From positions 62,001-126,000 of the forward strand of contig NZ_JACSNQ010000001.1 of the NCBI RefSeq assembly GCF_016900315.1: a stretch of 64,000 nt of DNA, given 5' to 3'. Numbering within the stretch: position 1 is the stretch's first letter; every line of letters starts with the position of its first letter. Below the pieces are notes generated by a model that was not told where the DNA came from, did not search any database, and was given only the letters and a program-made list of their open reading frames with translations. Both the position numbers and the translations under genes were made by a program. This DNA is from Olsenella profusa. GTDB lineage: Bacteria; Actinomycetota; Coriobacteriia; Coriobacteriales; Atopobiaceae. Below are positions 33,771 to 42,297 of the stretch, piece by piece.

Positions 33771-35240
33771 ATGCGCTCAGAACTTGCCGTGGTCGCCCGT
33801 CTTGAGCTGCGGCACGCGCGCAGCGACCTGCGCTTCCTACTTTTTGCCGCCGGCGTCGACATAGACGAGGACCGCGGGTTTCTCGAGCGCACCTACCAGC
33901 TCTACCTGCTTGCCCTCTGTGCGGTGGTGGTCGTGCTCTCCTGGGCGCAGGTGGTCTCCCTTGTCGAGGGAGCGCGCGCTGTGCTAGGTTCGCTCGCAGG
34001 GCCGCTTGCCCTGCTGCTGCTTGCGCTTGCGCCAACGGTTGCCCTGGCTGCCTGGACGGCTGGCTCCCTGCGCGAGACCCCGCTGCGCCTGATTGCCCCT
34101 GACATCGCCTGGCTCGCCCGGACCGTGCGTCCCGGGGCGCTGCTGGCGGTTCGACTGGTGCGCAACGTGGCGTCCGCAGCCGTTGTCGGCGGGCTCTCCG
34201 GCTACCTGCTGGGCGTGCTCGCTCTGGCGTCGAGCCCGCTCGTTTGGTCCGCTCTCGCCACCGTGGTGCTCCCGGCCGCCTGGCTGCTTGCGCTCTTGGC
34301 CGGCCTGGCGAGAAGCGCCGCCTCGAGGCGGCTGCGTCCTGTTGTCACACTCTGCGCCGCCGTGCTCGCCGTCCTTCTCGCCGCCGCGCTCTTTCTCGCA
34401 CTTCCTGCGCTTGTCGATCTGGCCGGCGCCTACCTAGTTCCTGTCGCGCTGCTGGTCGATGCCCTTCTCGTCGTGGCTTCGCTTGCGCTTGCAGCGCGGG
34501 CGGACATGGCCTTTGTCGTGGACGACAACGAGCTCTATGCCGCGCGTCAGTCGCTGCGCTTCCTTGCGCTCGTCAACACCGGGGCGTATCGGGAGGCGTG
34601 CCGTCGCCGCCAAATGGGCCGCCATCGCCAGGCGAGAAGAACCTGGCGCTTCCGTCCCGGCCTGACGGCGCTCGTCTCGCACGCGCTCGTGAGCCTTGTC
34701 CGCCGTCCCTCAACTCTTCTTGGCGTCCTTTCCTGGGGAGCGCTCGTCGTGCCAACGGGTGCTCTGCTCGTCGCTGCTCGCGTGGATGCGGGCGTGCTCC
34801 TCATGTGGTATCTCTGCGTCCTGATGCGGCTGCGAGATCCGCTCGAGCTTACCTGGGTGTTCCGCGAGGACTGTGCAAACCGCCTCGTACGCCCGATGCT
34901 TCCGGTGAGCTCGCTTGCGCTGCTCGCGCTCGACTCGCTCCCGGCCGTCCTTGTCGCGGCTGTGGCGTCGACTTTCGTGGGTGGCGGAGCGGCGGCCCTA
35001 CTTTCCGGGAACGTTTGGGGAACGGTCGCCCTCTCGTGGGCACTGCTTGCAGTGCTCGTGTTCTCGGCCGGCTTTGACGACCCGCAGCTCGCCGCCCGAC
35101 GGGGTTCGGTGCGACCCACGGCCTTCCTCGCCGGCTCGGTGAGCCTCCTCGTCATCGGCCTTGTGGGGCTTCTTGGCGTCGTGCCCGCGCTCGTTTGTGC
35201 CGTTGTCGTTGACGTCCTTCTCGTCTGTCTGCTGCGGTAG
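33771..35240 (+). CDS. Membrane permease partner of the ABC ATPase
   Basis: A 489-aa Leu/Ala/Val-rich membrane protein with at least ten hydrophobic segments and a basic cytoplasmic loop (YREACRRRQMGRHRQARRTWRFRP, about 275-300). No family motif is clear; it is called permease from its membrane content and its place one base after the ATPase gene. The basic loop is partly encoded by an in-frame exact GGCGAGAAGAACC (34631-34643), a rare case of the motif shaping protein sequence. No sensible substrate can be given. Confidence 0.7.
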   Translation: MRSELAVVARLELRHARSDLRFLLFAAGVDIDEDRGFLERTYQLYLLALCAVVVVLSWAQVVSLVEGARAVLGSLAGPLALLLLALAPTVALAAWTAGSLRETPLRLIAPDIAWLARTVRPGALLAVRLVRNVASAAVVGGLSGYLLGVLALASSPLVWSALATVVLPAAWLLALLAGLARSAASRRLRPVVTLCAAVLAVLLAAALFLALPALVDLAGAYLVPVALLVDALLVVASLALAARADMAFVVDDNELYAARQSLRFLALVNTGAYREACRRRQMGRHRQARRTWRFRPGLTALVSHALVSLVRRPSTLLGVLSWGALVVPTGALLVAARVDAGVLLMWYLCVLMRLRDPLELTWVFREDCANRLVRPMLPVSSLALLALDSLPAVLVAAVASTFVGGGAAALLSGNVWGTVALSWALLAVLVFSAGFDDPQLAARRGSVRPTAFLAGSVSLLVIGLVGLLGVVPALVCAVVVDVLLVCLLR

Positions 35241-35273
35241 GGCGCACGGGGCGCGTGACCGATGGGCTGACGA

Positions 35274-35477
35274 GTGTGCTTTGCGCGCGGCTGACGGGTG
35301 CCCGGGTGCACTTGGTGTGCGGCTGACGGGCGGCCGGGTGCACTTGACGCGATAATTAGCCGGGGTTCTTCTCGCCACCTGCGGTTTTGTCGTAGGTGCA
35401 CCCGTTAAGTGCACCCGCGGGCGAGAAGTGCACCCGCCAAGTGCACCGCAAACGAGAAGTGCGTGTGTCAGGTGCAC
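35274..35477. repeat. GTGCAC array around a GTTCTTCTCGCC core (array D)
   Basis: Direct near-copy of array C: GTGYRCTT words at 35274, 35306 and 35338 (32-bp steps), GGTTCTTCTCGCC-ACCTGCGGTTTTG at 35364-35389, then inverted GTGCAC at 35396, 35409, 35428, 35441 and 35472 (alternating about 13 and 18-19 bp, or 31-32 per pair). It fills the space between the permease and the leftward tcdA. Confidence 0.85.
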
Positions 35478-35496
35478 CGGAGCCCCGGTTAGCCCG

Positions 35497-36219
35497 CTAC
35501 GCCCAGCCCAGGAGGTCGCGAATCACGCGGCTCGCGAGCATCTGGCCCATGATCGGTGGCAGGTAGCTCATCGTGCCCAGCAGCGACCCCTCGCGCATCC
35601 AGCGCTCGTCGGAGATCGCCTCCATGCGCACGGGCTGCTCGTCCGAGAAGAGCACGCGCAGGCCACGGATGCCGCGCCGCCGGCACTCCTTGCGCATCAC
35701 GCGCGCGAGCGAGCAGTTGACGGTCTCCTCGATCCGCGCGAAGCGCAGCCGGCACGGGTCGAGCTTGTTGGCCCCGCCCATCGCGGAGAGCTCACTCACG
35801 CCGCGCTCCTGGCACCATTGTGCCAGCCGCAGCTTCTGCGCCACGGTGTCGATGGCGTCCACCACGTAGTCGAGCGGCCCGAGTGCGTCCATCTGCTCGG
35901 GGAGCCGGTCCTTGTCGAGAAACGCGGTCAGTGCCGTGACGTCGGCCTGCGGGTTGATGTCGCGCACCATCGCGGCCATGACCTCGGCCTTGGGGCGCCC
36001 GATCGTGCTCGTGAACGCGATGGCCTGGCGGTTGATGTTGCTCGGCGCCACCACGTCGCGGTCCAGCAGCACGAGGTGGCCCACGCCGCCGCGCGCGAGC
36101 GCCTCCGCGCAGGACGAGCCCACGCCGCCGAGGCCGATCACGGCCACGCGGGCCGCCGCGAGCCGCTCGAGCCCCTCCTCGCCGATCACCAGCCGCAGTC
36201 GGTCCTGTGCCGTCTCCAC
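35497..36219 (-). CDS. tcdA: tRNA threonylcarbamoyladenosine dehydratase (ThiF/MoeB/HesA family)
   Basis: Probably converts t6A37 in tRNA to its cyclic form using ATP. The 240-aa protein has the E1-like adenylation fold: ARVAVIGLGGVGSSCAEALARGGVG (nucleotide loop), LLDRDVVAPSNINRQ, YVVDAIDTVAQK and SAMGGANKLDP, all typical of TcdA/YgdL and without the MoeB zinc cysteines. The GTG start at 36219 follows GGAG. A GTTCTTCTCGCC overlaps the translation-start region (36229-36240). Confidence 0.85.
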   Translation of the reverse strand: METAQDRLRLVIGEEGLERLAAARVAVIGLGGVGSSCAEALARGGVGHLVLLDRDVVAPSNINRQAIAFTSTIGRPKAEVMAAMVRDINPQADVTALTAFLDKDRLPEQMDALGPLDYVVDAIDTVAQKLRLAQWCQERGVSELSAMGGANKLDPCRLRFARIEETVNCSLARVMRKECRRRGIRGLRVLFSDEQPVRMEAISDERWMREGSLLGTMSYLPPIMGQMLASRVIRDLLGWA

Positions 36220-36285
36220 CTTCGCTCCGTTCTTCTCGCCGAATGTGTGCCAGCTTGCGCGATGTCACGCTTTTCGGCGCCGGAA

Positions 36286-36612
36286 CGTGACTCTGGACGA
36301 GCTTCTGCTGGCTGACTCGCTCATCGTCACGGTTTCTCGCCTTAAAGCGTGACTTTAGACGAGTCGCTGCTGGCTGGCTCGCTTATTGTCACGAAGCGCC
36401 GTGCCAGAACGTGACTTTGGACGAGCCGGAAAGCAGAAACTCGCTCATTGTCACGAAACGCCGTGCGGAAGCGTGACTTCCAGCGAGTTAAGATGAGCCA
36501 GCTCGCTCATTGTCACGAAAACCAGTGCCAGAGCGTGACTTTGAGCGAGCTGACGAGCAGAAACTCGCTCTTGCTCACGTTATTCTCGCCCAAAGCGTGA
36601 CTTTGCGCGAGG
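36286..36612. repeat. Six palindromic units at exactly 62-bp period (array E)
   Basis: Each unit is a 16-nt left arm like CGTGACTTTAGACGAG, a 14-nt variable loop and a 16-nt right arm like CTCGCTTATTGTCACG, then a 16-nt spacer. Left arms start at 36286, 36348, 36410, 36472, 36534 and 36596; the sixth lacks a full right arm. The outer six and inner four bases of each arm pair perfectly; the middle is mismatched in a similar way in most units. Two spacers contain TTCTCGCC. It fills the 535-bp gap between divergently placed tcdA and the end of galM. Confidence 0.9.
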
Positions 36613-36694
36613 CGAAAACGGAAGCTCGCTTACCCAGGGACAAGACTCCATGAACCCTCGGTAGCGTTGCAGCTCGCGTGTCGCCATGCTGTGC

Positions 36695-36748
36695 GGCGAG
36701 AAGAACCTGCAGCTCGCAGCGCCTTTCGACGCCAACGCTCTTCTCGCC
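36695..36748. repeat. Inverted pair of the 12-mer downstream of galM
   Basis: GGCGAGAAGAACC (36695-36707) faces GCTCTTCTCGCC (36737-36748), 6 bp after the galM stop on the minus strand. As a hairpin it could end galM transcription. Confidence 0.75.
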
Positions 36749-36754
36749 GGGCGG

Positions 36755-37831
36755 CTACGCGACGGAGAGGCGGTAGACGACCGTAATCTCGTAGGGGCGG
36801 CCGGGCTCGCAGACGCTCTGCGGCCAGTCGAGGTGGTGCACGCAGTCCGGGTAGAACTCGGGCTCGAAGGCGAAGCCCGCGCGCGGGCTGTAGCTTGCGC
36901 CGTCCTTGGCGTTCGCGTCGCCGAGCCAGTTGCCGGTGTAGAGATGGGCACCGGGGGTGGTCAGCAGGACGTCGAGCGCCCGGCCGCTCGCCGGGTCCTC
37001 CGCGTGCAGGGCTTGGCGCGGCGCGCCGCCCGGCTCGAAGCCGCGCACGCAGAAGCAGTGGTCGTAGCCGCGGGCACGACGGAGCTGCTCGCAGTCGTCG
37101 TCGATATTGGAGCCGAGGGGCTTGGGCGAGCGGAAGTCGAAGGGCGTGCCCTCGACGGGGCGCAGCTCGCCCTCGGAGACGGAGTCCTCGCGCACGGGCA
37201 GGAAGGCGTCCGCCTCGATGCTCACCACCTGGGTGAGCACGTTTCCGGAGCCGTGCCCGGCGAGGTTGAAGTAGGCGTGGTTGGTCATGTTCACGTAGGT
37301 GGGCGCGTCGGTCTCGCAGCGGTAGCGCACGGTGAGCTCGGCCGCGTCGTCTGCGGCCTCGGCAAGGGAGAAGCCCGCGGTGAAGAGACGGTTTCCCGGC
37401 AGCCCGAGCTCTCCGTCGGCAAGGCAGCAGCTCAGGGCGACGGAGCTTTCCGCCTCGTCTACGCGCGCCTTCCAGTGGCGCTTGTGCAGGCCGCGCGCGA
37501 GGTCGGAGTGGAGGTTGTTGCGGTGGTTGGGGCCGTCGTTTCCGGGCAGGTGCCAGACGTGGCCGCCAAGCGGCACCTCGGCGCGGTCGGTGCGGTTGGC
37601 CACGGGGCCGATGGTGGCGCCGTAGCAGGCGCCGTTCTCGCCGGCGTAGCCGTCGAGGGAGGCAAAGCCGAGGAGCACGTCGGCCGTCGCGCCCGTGCGG
37701 TCCGGGGCGTCGATCCCGAGCAGCGTGGCCCCGAAGTCGCTCACGCGCACGCGCACCGCGCCGGCAGAGAGCTCAAAGACGCTCGCCTTGGACCCGTCGG
37801 GGGCCACACCGAACTCACGTTGCTCGACCAT
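36755..37831 (-). CDS. galM: Aldose 1-epimerase (mutarotase)
   Basis: Interconverts alpha and beta anomers of aldoses such as galactose. The 358-aa protein has the family motifs GATIGPVANR, NHRNNLHSD, the catalytic His in YVNMTNHAYFNLAGHG, the GYDHCF segment and a C-terminal GFAFEPEFYPDCVHH with the catalytic Glu. GGAAG precedes the ATG. Length is normal (about 340-350). It stands alone; no gal operon is next to it. Confidence 0.92.
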   Translation of the reverse strand: MVEQREFGVAPDGSKASVFELSAGAVRVRVSDFGATLLGIDAPDRTGATADVLLGFASLDGYAGENGACYGATIGPVANRTDRAEVPLGGHVWHLPGNDGPNHRNNLHSDLARGLHKRHWKARVDEAESSVALSCCLADGELGLPGNRLFTAGFSLAEAADDAAELTVRYRCETDAPTYVNMTNHAYFNLAGHGSGNVLTQVVSIEADAFLPVREDSVSEGELRPVEGTPFDFRSPKPLGSNIDDDCEQLRRARGYDHCFCVRGFEPGGAPRQALHAEDPASGRALDVLLTTPGAHLYTGNWLGDANAKDGASYSPRAGFAFEPEFYPDCVHHLDWPQSVCEPGRPYEITVVYRLSVA

Positions 37832-38148
37832 CGCTTCCTCCTGCCTCGTCGGGGCTGCCGCTAGCCCGCCGCCCGCACGCTCGACCGCCCGGGCCGCGCG
37901 GCCTTTTCGCCTCGTTAGAGCTGCCGCCCGCGTACTCGCCCGCGCACCCACCTTCTCACGCCCATTATGACAGCGTCGCCGCGCGGGGATGGCGGCGCCC
38001 CCGGCAGGGACGCGCGCACGCCGCTCGGCGGCCGATCCCGTCCGCTCCGGCGCGCTGTGCGGTTTTCTCGACCCCTCCCGCCCCGCCGCGGGGAGCGGCC
38101 GGCTTGCGCTACAGTAGAGGGCCAAAGCGTTGACCGAAGGGAGCCGCC
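37832..38148. other. 317-bp divergent intergenic region, galM/fhs
   Basis: No gene is visible. It must contain both promoters: a CATAAT on the minus strand near 37965-37970 could serve galM, and TACAGT at 38110-38115 could serve fhs. The rest is GC-rich without clear repeats, unlike most other gaps of this size in the window. Confidence 0.4.
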
Positions 38149-39822
38149 ATGGCAGAGCACAAGTCCGACATCGAGATCGCCCAGGAGGCAAAGATGCTGC
38201 CCATCACGGAGGTCGCGGCGCGCGCCGGGCTCTCCGAGGACATGCTCGAGCCCTACGGCCGCACCAAGGCCAAGGTGGACATCCACTCCCTGGCAGACCG
38301 CCCGATGAAGGGCAGGCTCGTGCTCGTCACTGCCATCAACCCTACCCCGGCCGGCGAGGGCAAGACCACCACCTCGGTGGGCCTTGCCGATGCCATGAAC
38401 CGCCTGGGCCACCAGACCATGCTCTGCCTGCGGGAGCCCTCGCTCGGCCCCGTCTTCGGCATCAAGGGTGGCGCGGCCGGCGGCGGCTATGCACAGGTGG
38501 TCCCGATGGAGGACATCAACCTCCACTTCACCGGCGACTTCCACGCCATCGGCGCCGCCAACAACCTCTGTGCCGCGATGCTGGACAACCACATCAAGCA
38601 GGGCAACGAGCTCGGGATCGACCCGCGCCGCATCACCTGGAAGCGCTGCGTGGACATGAACGACCGCCAGCTCAGAAACGTCGTCGACGGCCTGGGCGGG
38701 GTAGCGGACGGCATGCCGCGCCAGGACGGCTTCGACATCACGGTGGCCTCCGAGGTCATGGCCGTGTTCTGTCTCGCCACGGACCTCGCCGACCTCAAGG
38801 CGCGCCTGGCCCGCATGGTGATCGCCTACACCTACGACCGCAAGCCCGTCACCGTGGCGGACATCCACGCCGAGGGCGCCATGACGGCGCTGCTCAAGGA
38901 CGCCATCAAGCCCAACCTGGTCCAGACGCTCGAGGGCAACCCCGCCTTCGTCCACGGCGGCCCGTTCGCCAACATCGCGCACGGCTGCAACTCCGTGGAG
39001 GCCACGACCACGGCCCTGAAGCTCGCGGACTACGTGGTCACGGAGGCCGGCTTCGGCGCGGACCTCGGCGCCGAGAAGTTCCTCGACATCAAGTGCCGCG
39101 CCACGGGCGTGGCGCCCTCCGCGGTGGTGCTCGTGGCCACGGTGCGCGCGCTCAAGTACAACGGCGGCGTCCCCAAGGCCGAGCTCACCACAGAGAACCT
39201 CGAGGCCCTTGAGGCCGGCCTGCCCAACCTGCTGCGCCACGTCTCCAACATCCGCGACGTCTGGGGCCTGCCCGTGGTGGTGGCCATCAACGCCTTCCCC
39301 ACGGACACTGCCGCCGAGCTGGAGCTCGTCGAGCGCCGCGTGCGCGAGCTCGGCGTCAACGTGGCCCTCTCCGAGGTCTGGGCCAAGGGCGGCGAGGGCG
39401 GCGAAGCACTCGCCCGCGAGGTCGTGCGCCTCTGTGACGAGCCCTCCGACTTCCACTACGCCTACGAGCTCGACGGCACCCTTGCCGAGAAGATCGACGC
39501 CATCGCAACGCGCGTCTACCACGCCGACGGCGTCGACTTCACGCCGGCGGCCTCCCGCCAGCTCGCCCAGCTTGAGGAGCAGGGTTTCGGCGGGCTGCCC
39601 ATCTGCATGGCCAAGACCCAGTACTCCTTCACCGACGACCCCAAGCGCCTCGGCGCGCCCGAAGGCTTCCGCATTACGGTGCGCAGCGTCCGCGTCTCCG
39701 CCGGTGCCGGCTTCGTGGTGGCGCTCACGGGCGACATCATGACCATGCCGGGCCTGCCCAAGGTGCCCGCCGCCGAGAAGATCGACGTCACGTCGGACGG
39801 CCGCATCACCGGCCTGTTCTAG
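38149..39822 (+). CDS. fhs: Formate-tetrahydrofolate ligase
   Basis: ATP-dependent formation of 10-formyl-tetrahydrofolate from formate. The 557-aa protein has the P-loop [15 protein letters not shown] (about 66-80), [23 protein letters not shown], and the C-terminal [16 protein letters not shown], all hallmarks of the family (about 555 aa). It leads a cluster with fchA and folD that carries the carbon on to methylene-THF. Whether it runs towards purines and thymidylate or, in reverse, to ATP and formate cannot be told. Confidence 0.96.
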   Translation: MAEHKSDIEIAQEAKMLPITEVAARAGLSEDMLEPYGRTKAKVDIHSLADRPMKGRLVLVTAINPTPAGEGKTTTSVGLADAMNRLGHQTMLCLREPSLGPVFGIKGGAAGGGYAQVVPMEDINLHFTGDFHAIGAANNLCAAMLDNHIKQGNELGIDPRRITWKRCVDMNDRQLRNVVDGLGGVADGMPRQDGFDITVASEVMAVFCLATDLADLKARLARMVIAYTYDRKPVTVADIHAEGAMTALLKDAIKPNLVQTLEGNPAFVHGGPFANIAHGCNSVEATTTALKLADYVVTEAGFGADLGAEKFLDIKCRATGVAPSAVVLVATVRALKYNGGVPKAELTTENLEALEAGLPNLLRHVSNIRDVWGLPVVVAINAFPTDTAAELELVERRVRELGVNVALSEVWAKGGEGGEALAREVVRLCDEPSDFHYAYELDGTLAEKIDAIATRVYHADGVDFTPAASRQLAQLEEQGFGGLPICMAKTQYSFTDDPKRLGAPEGFRITVRSVRVSAGAGFVVALTGDIMTMPGLPKVPAAEKIDVTSDGRITGLF

Positions 39823-39874
39823 GCCTATCGCGGCGTGCGAAGCGCCCGAGACTCCAGGAGGGGAGACTTCTTCA

Positions 39875-40516
39875 ATGGACGAGAGGCTCACGGAGCTGAG
39901 CTGCGAGGAGTTCGCGGAGCGCGTCGCCGCCAAGACGAGCGTGCCGGGAGGGGGCGGCGTGGCCGCCCTCGTCGGCGCGCTCGGGGCGTCGCTCTGCTCG
40001 ATGGCCGGGTCCTTCACCGCTGGCAAGCCGCGCTTCGCCGCCGTCGACGCCGACGTCCGGCGCATCATGGACGAGGTCGAGGACGTGCGCTACCGCCTGC
40101 TCGAGCTGGTGGAGGAGGACGCGCTCGGCTTCGAGCCGGTGACGGCAGCCTACGCGCTCCCCGCCGACGACCCCGCCCGCCCCGCCGCTATCGAGCGTGC
40201 GACCGAGGGCGCCTGCATGGCGCCGCTCGCCATGATGGGGGAGTGCTGCCGCGCGGTGCCGCTGCTCGAGGAGATGGGGCGCATCTGCTCCCCGCTGCTC
40301 ATCTCGGATGTGGCCTGCGGGGCGCTGCTCGTGCGCGCGGCGCTCGAGACGGCGAGCGTGAACGTCTACGTGAACACCTCCCTGCTCAAGGACCGCCAGA
40401 TGGCCGAGCGGGTGGAGTCGACCTGCAGCGAGCTTCTGGACGAGTACGTGCCGCGCGTCGAGCGCCTGGCGCTCTCCGTCACGGACCGCATCGGCGCCCG
40501 CGGGGCCGCCCAATGA
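39875..40516 (+). CDS. fchA: Methenyltetrahydrofolate cyclohydrolase / formiminotransferase-cyclodeaminase family
   Basis: Interconverts 5,10-methenyl-THF and 10-formyl-THF. The 213-aa all-helical protein has the family start SVPGGGGVAALVGALGASLCSMAGSFT and ISDVACGALLVRAALETASVNVYVN. Its place between fhs and folD favours the cyclohydrolase (FchA) role over glutamate-linked cyclodeamination. GGAGGGGAG lies upstream. It overlaps folD by ATGA. Confidence 0.9.
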   Translation: MDERLTELSCEEFAERVAAKTSVPGGGGVAALVGALGASLCSMAGSFTAGKPRFAAVDADVRRIMDEVEDVRYRLLELVEEDALGFEPVTAAYALPADDPARPAAIERATEGACMAPLAMMGECCRAVPLLEEMGRICSPLLISDVACGALLVRAALETASVNVYVNTSLLKDRQMAERVESTCSELLDEYVPRVERLALSVTDRIGARGAAQ

Positions 40517-41457
40517 CGCGCGAGCTGCGGGGCGCGCCCGTGGCGAGGGAGCTCACGGCGCGCGTGGCCGAGCGGGCCGCACGGCTCGCCGCGGCCGGCG
40601 TCACCCCCTGCCTCACGATGGTGCGCGTGGGCGAGCGCGGCGACGACCTCGCCTACGAGCGGGCGGCCGAGAAGCGCTGCCACTCCGCGGGCGTCGCGGT
40701 GCGCCACGTGACGCTTCCCGCCGACTGCGCGCAGGCCGAGCTCGAGTCCGCGCTCGCTGAGGCCTCGGCCGACGCGTCCGTCCACGGCATCCTGCTCTTC
40801 CGCCCGCTGCCCGACCCGCTTGACGCCGCGGCCGCCGCGCGCCGCATCGACCCCGCCAAGGACGTCGACGGCGTCACGGACGCCTGTCAGCTCCGCGTCC
40901 TCTCCGGCCGCGCGGACGGCTTTGCGCCCTGCACCGCCGAGGCGGTTCTCGCCCTGCTCGACCACTACGAGGTGTCCCTCGACGGCGCCGACGTCACGGT
41001 GATAGGCCGCTCCGACGTCATCGGCCGGCCCGTGGCGGCCCTTCTTCTGGCGAGAAACGCCACGGTTACGACCTGCCACACCCACACGCGCGACCTTGCG
41101 GCCTGCTGCCGGTGCGCGGACGTGGTCGTGGCCGCCGCCGGCGCCCCGGGGACCGTGGGCGCGTCGTGCGTAGCCGCGGGGCAGGTGGTCGTCGACGTGG
41201 GCACCACCTGGGACGAGGCCGCCGGCCGCCTTGTCGGCGACGTCGACGCCTCGGCCGCCGAGGGCGTCGTGGGCGCACTCACGCCGGTTCCGGGCGGGGT
41301 CGGCTCCGTCACCACCGCCGTGCTTGTTGACCACGTGGTGCGCGCTGCCGAGGCGCAGGTGGCGCGGGCTGCCGAGCCACAGACGCGGCGCCCCGCCCCG
41401 TTCCGCCCCGCACAGCCGCACCCCGCCCCGGCCACCGAAAGGACCCCAGATGTCTGA
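40513..41457 (+). CDS. folD: Methylene-THF dehydrogenase / methenyl-THF cyclohydrolase
   Basis: NAD(P)-linked oxidation of methylene-THF and hydrolysis of the product. The 314-aa protein is slightly longer than usual because of a Pro/Ala-rich tail of about 35 residues ([15 protein letters not shown]). Seen: [14 protein letters not shown] (catalytic Lys), [41 protein letters not shown] (nucleotide binding), [15 protein letters not shown]. The usual YxxxK motif is present as YERAAEK. It overlaps folE by 8 bp. With FchA the cyclohydrolase activity is doubled in this cluster. Confidence 0.92.
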   Translation: MTRELRGAPVARELTARVAERAARLAAAGVTPCLTMVRVGERGDDLAYERAAEKRCHSAGVAVRHVTLPADCAQAELESALAEASADASVHGILLFRPLPDPLDAAAAARRIDPAKDVDGVTDACQLRVLSGRADGFAPCTAEAVLALLDHYEVSLDGADVTVIGRSDVIGRPVAALLLARNATVTTCHTHTRDLAACCRCADVVVAAAGAPGTVGASCVAAGQVVVDVGTTWDEAAGRLVGDVDASAAEGVVGALTPVPGGVGSVTTAVLVDHVVRAAEAQVARAAEPQTRRPAPFRPAQPHPAPATERTPDV

Positions 41458-42034
41458 TGAGCTGAACTATCGCGCGCTCGACCGGGCGCGCGTCGAGGCT
41501 GCGGTCCGCGAGCTCCTGCTTGCGGTGGGGGAGGATCCCGACCGCGAGGGTCTTCTCGGCACGCCCGACCGCGTGGCGCGCGCCTGCATGGAGGTGCTCG
41601 GCGGCATGCAGGAGGACCCGGGCGCCCACCTGCGCAAGCAGTTCCACGAGCCCGGCAACCAGGAGATGGTGATCGTGCGGGACATCCCGTTCTCCTCGCT
41701 CTGCGAGCACCACCTGCTGCCGTTCACGGGCAAGGCGCACGTCTGCTACATCCCGCGCGACGGCCGCATCACGGGCCTCTCCAAGATTGCGCGCTGCGTC
41801 TCCGGCTACGCCCGGCGCCTCCAGGTCCAGGAGCGCCTGACCGGCCAGGTGGCCGACGCGATGGTGCGCGAGCTCGACCCGCTTGGCGTCCTCGTGGTCA
41901 TGGAGGCCGAGCACACCTGCATGACCATGCGCGGCATCCGCGCGGCGGGCGCCCTCACCACCACCTCGGCGGTGCGCGGCTGCTTGCGCGACCTCAAGAC
42001 CCGCGAGGAGGCCCTGCGCCTGCTCGGCCTGTAG
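41450..42034 (+). CDS. folE: GTP cyclohydrolase I
   Basis: First step of folate synthesis, GTP to dihydroneopterin triphosphate. The 194-aa protein has the zinc ligands in [10 protein letters not shown] and [11 protein letters not shown], and [22 protein letters not shown]. Length is standard. The start ATG 41450 lies within the end of folD, so the genes are coupled. No other pterin genes follow directly; array F separates it from folC. Confidence 0.96.
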   Translation: MSDELNYRALDRARVEAAVRELLLAVGEDPDREGLLGTPDRVARACMEVLGGMQEDPGAHLRKQFHEPGNQEMVIVRDIPFSSLCEHHLLPFTGKAHVCYIPRDGRITGLSKIARCVSGYARRLQVQERLTGQVADAMVRELDPLGVLVVMEAEHTCMTMRGIRAAGALTTTSAVRGCLRDLKTREEALRLLGL

Positions 42035-42074
42035 CGCACGGCCCGTCGACGGCCGGGCCGCGCGCAGGTCGTTA

Positions 42075-42199
42075 GGGTACGTACACCCCACGAACCCCAG
42101 GTTCTTCTCGCCAGCCCTCTGACCTGCGAGTTTGTGGGGGCGGCCTCATTGGGAGCTCTGTAAAAGTGTACGTACCCTACAATGCCCCTGTACGTACCC
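42075..42199. repeat. GGGTACGTACAC words around the GTTCTTCTCGCC core (array F)
   Basis: GGGTACGTACACC (42075) precedes GGTTCTTCTCGCC (42100-42112) and ACCTGCGAGTTTG (42122-42134). The inverted word GTGTACGTACCC follows (42176) and again GTACGTACCC (42190). CCCCACGAAC and GTTTGTGGGG around the core also pair partly. The same word is used in array G, 18 kb away. A variant AGCGAGAAGAACC lies at 42253-42265 before folC. Confidence 0.8.
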
Positions 42200-42297
42200 T
42201 CCAACGGCCCACGGCGCCCCTGCAGGAAGCGCACCAGGCCGCCGGAACACCAAGCGAGAAGAACCCCGGCACGGACCGGGGCCTGAAACGGAGCGAA

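Noticed and set aside
32841-35477. Composite transposon bounded by arrays C and D
   Set aside because: No transposase, no terminal inverted repeats and no target duplication can be seen; kept only as an observation of flanking repeats.
36286-36612. CRISPR array
   Set aside because: Regular spacing suggested it, but the constant parts are imperfect palindromic arms, the 14-nt loops and 16-nt spacers are too short and alike, and no cas gene is present.
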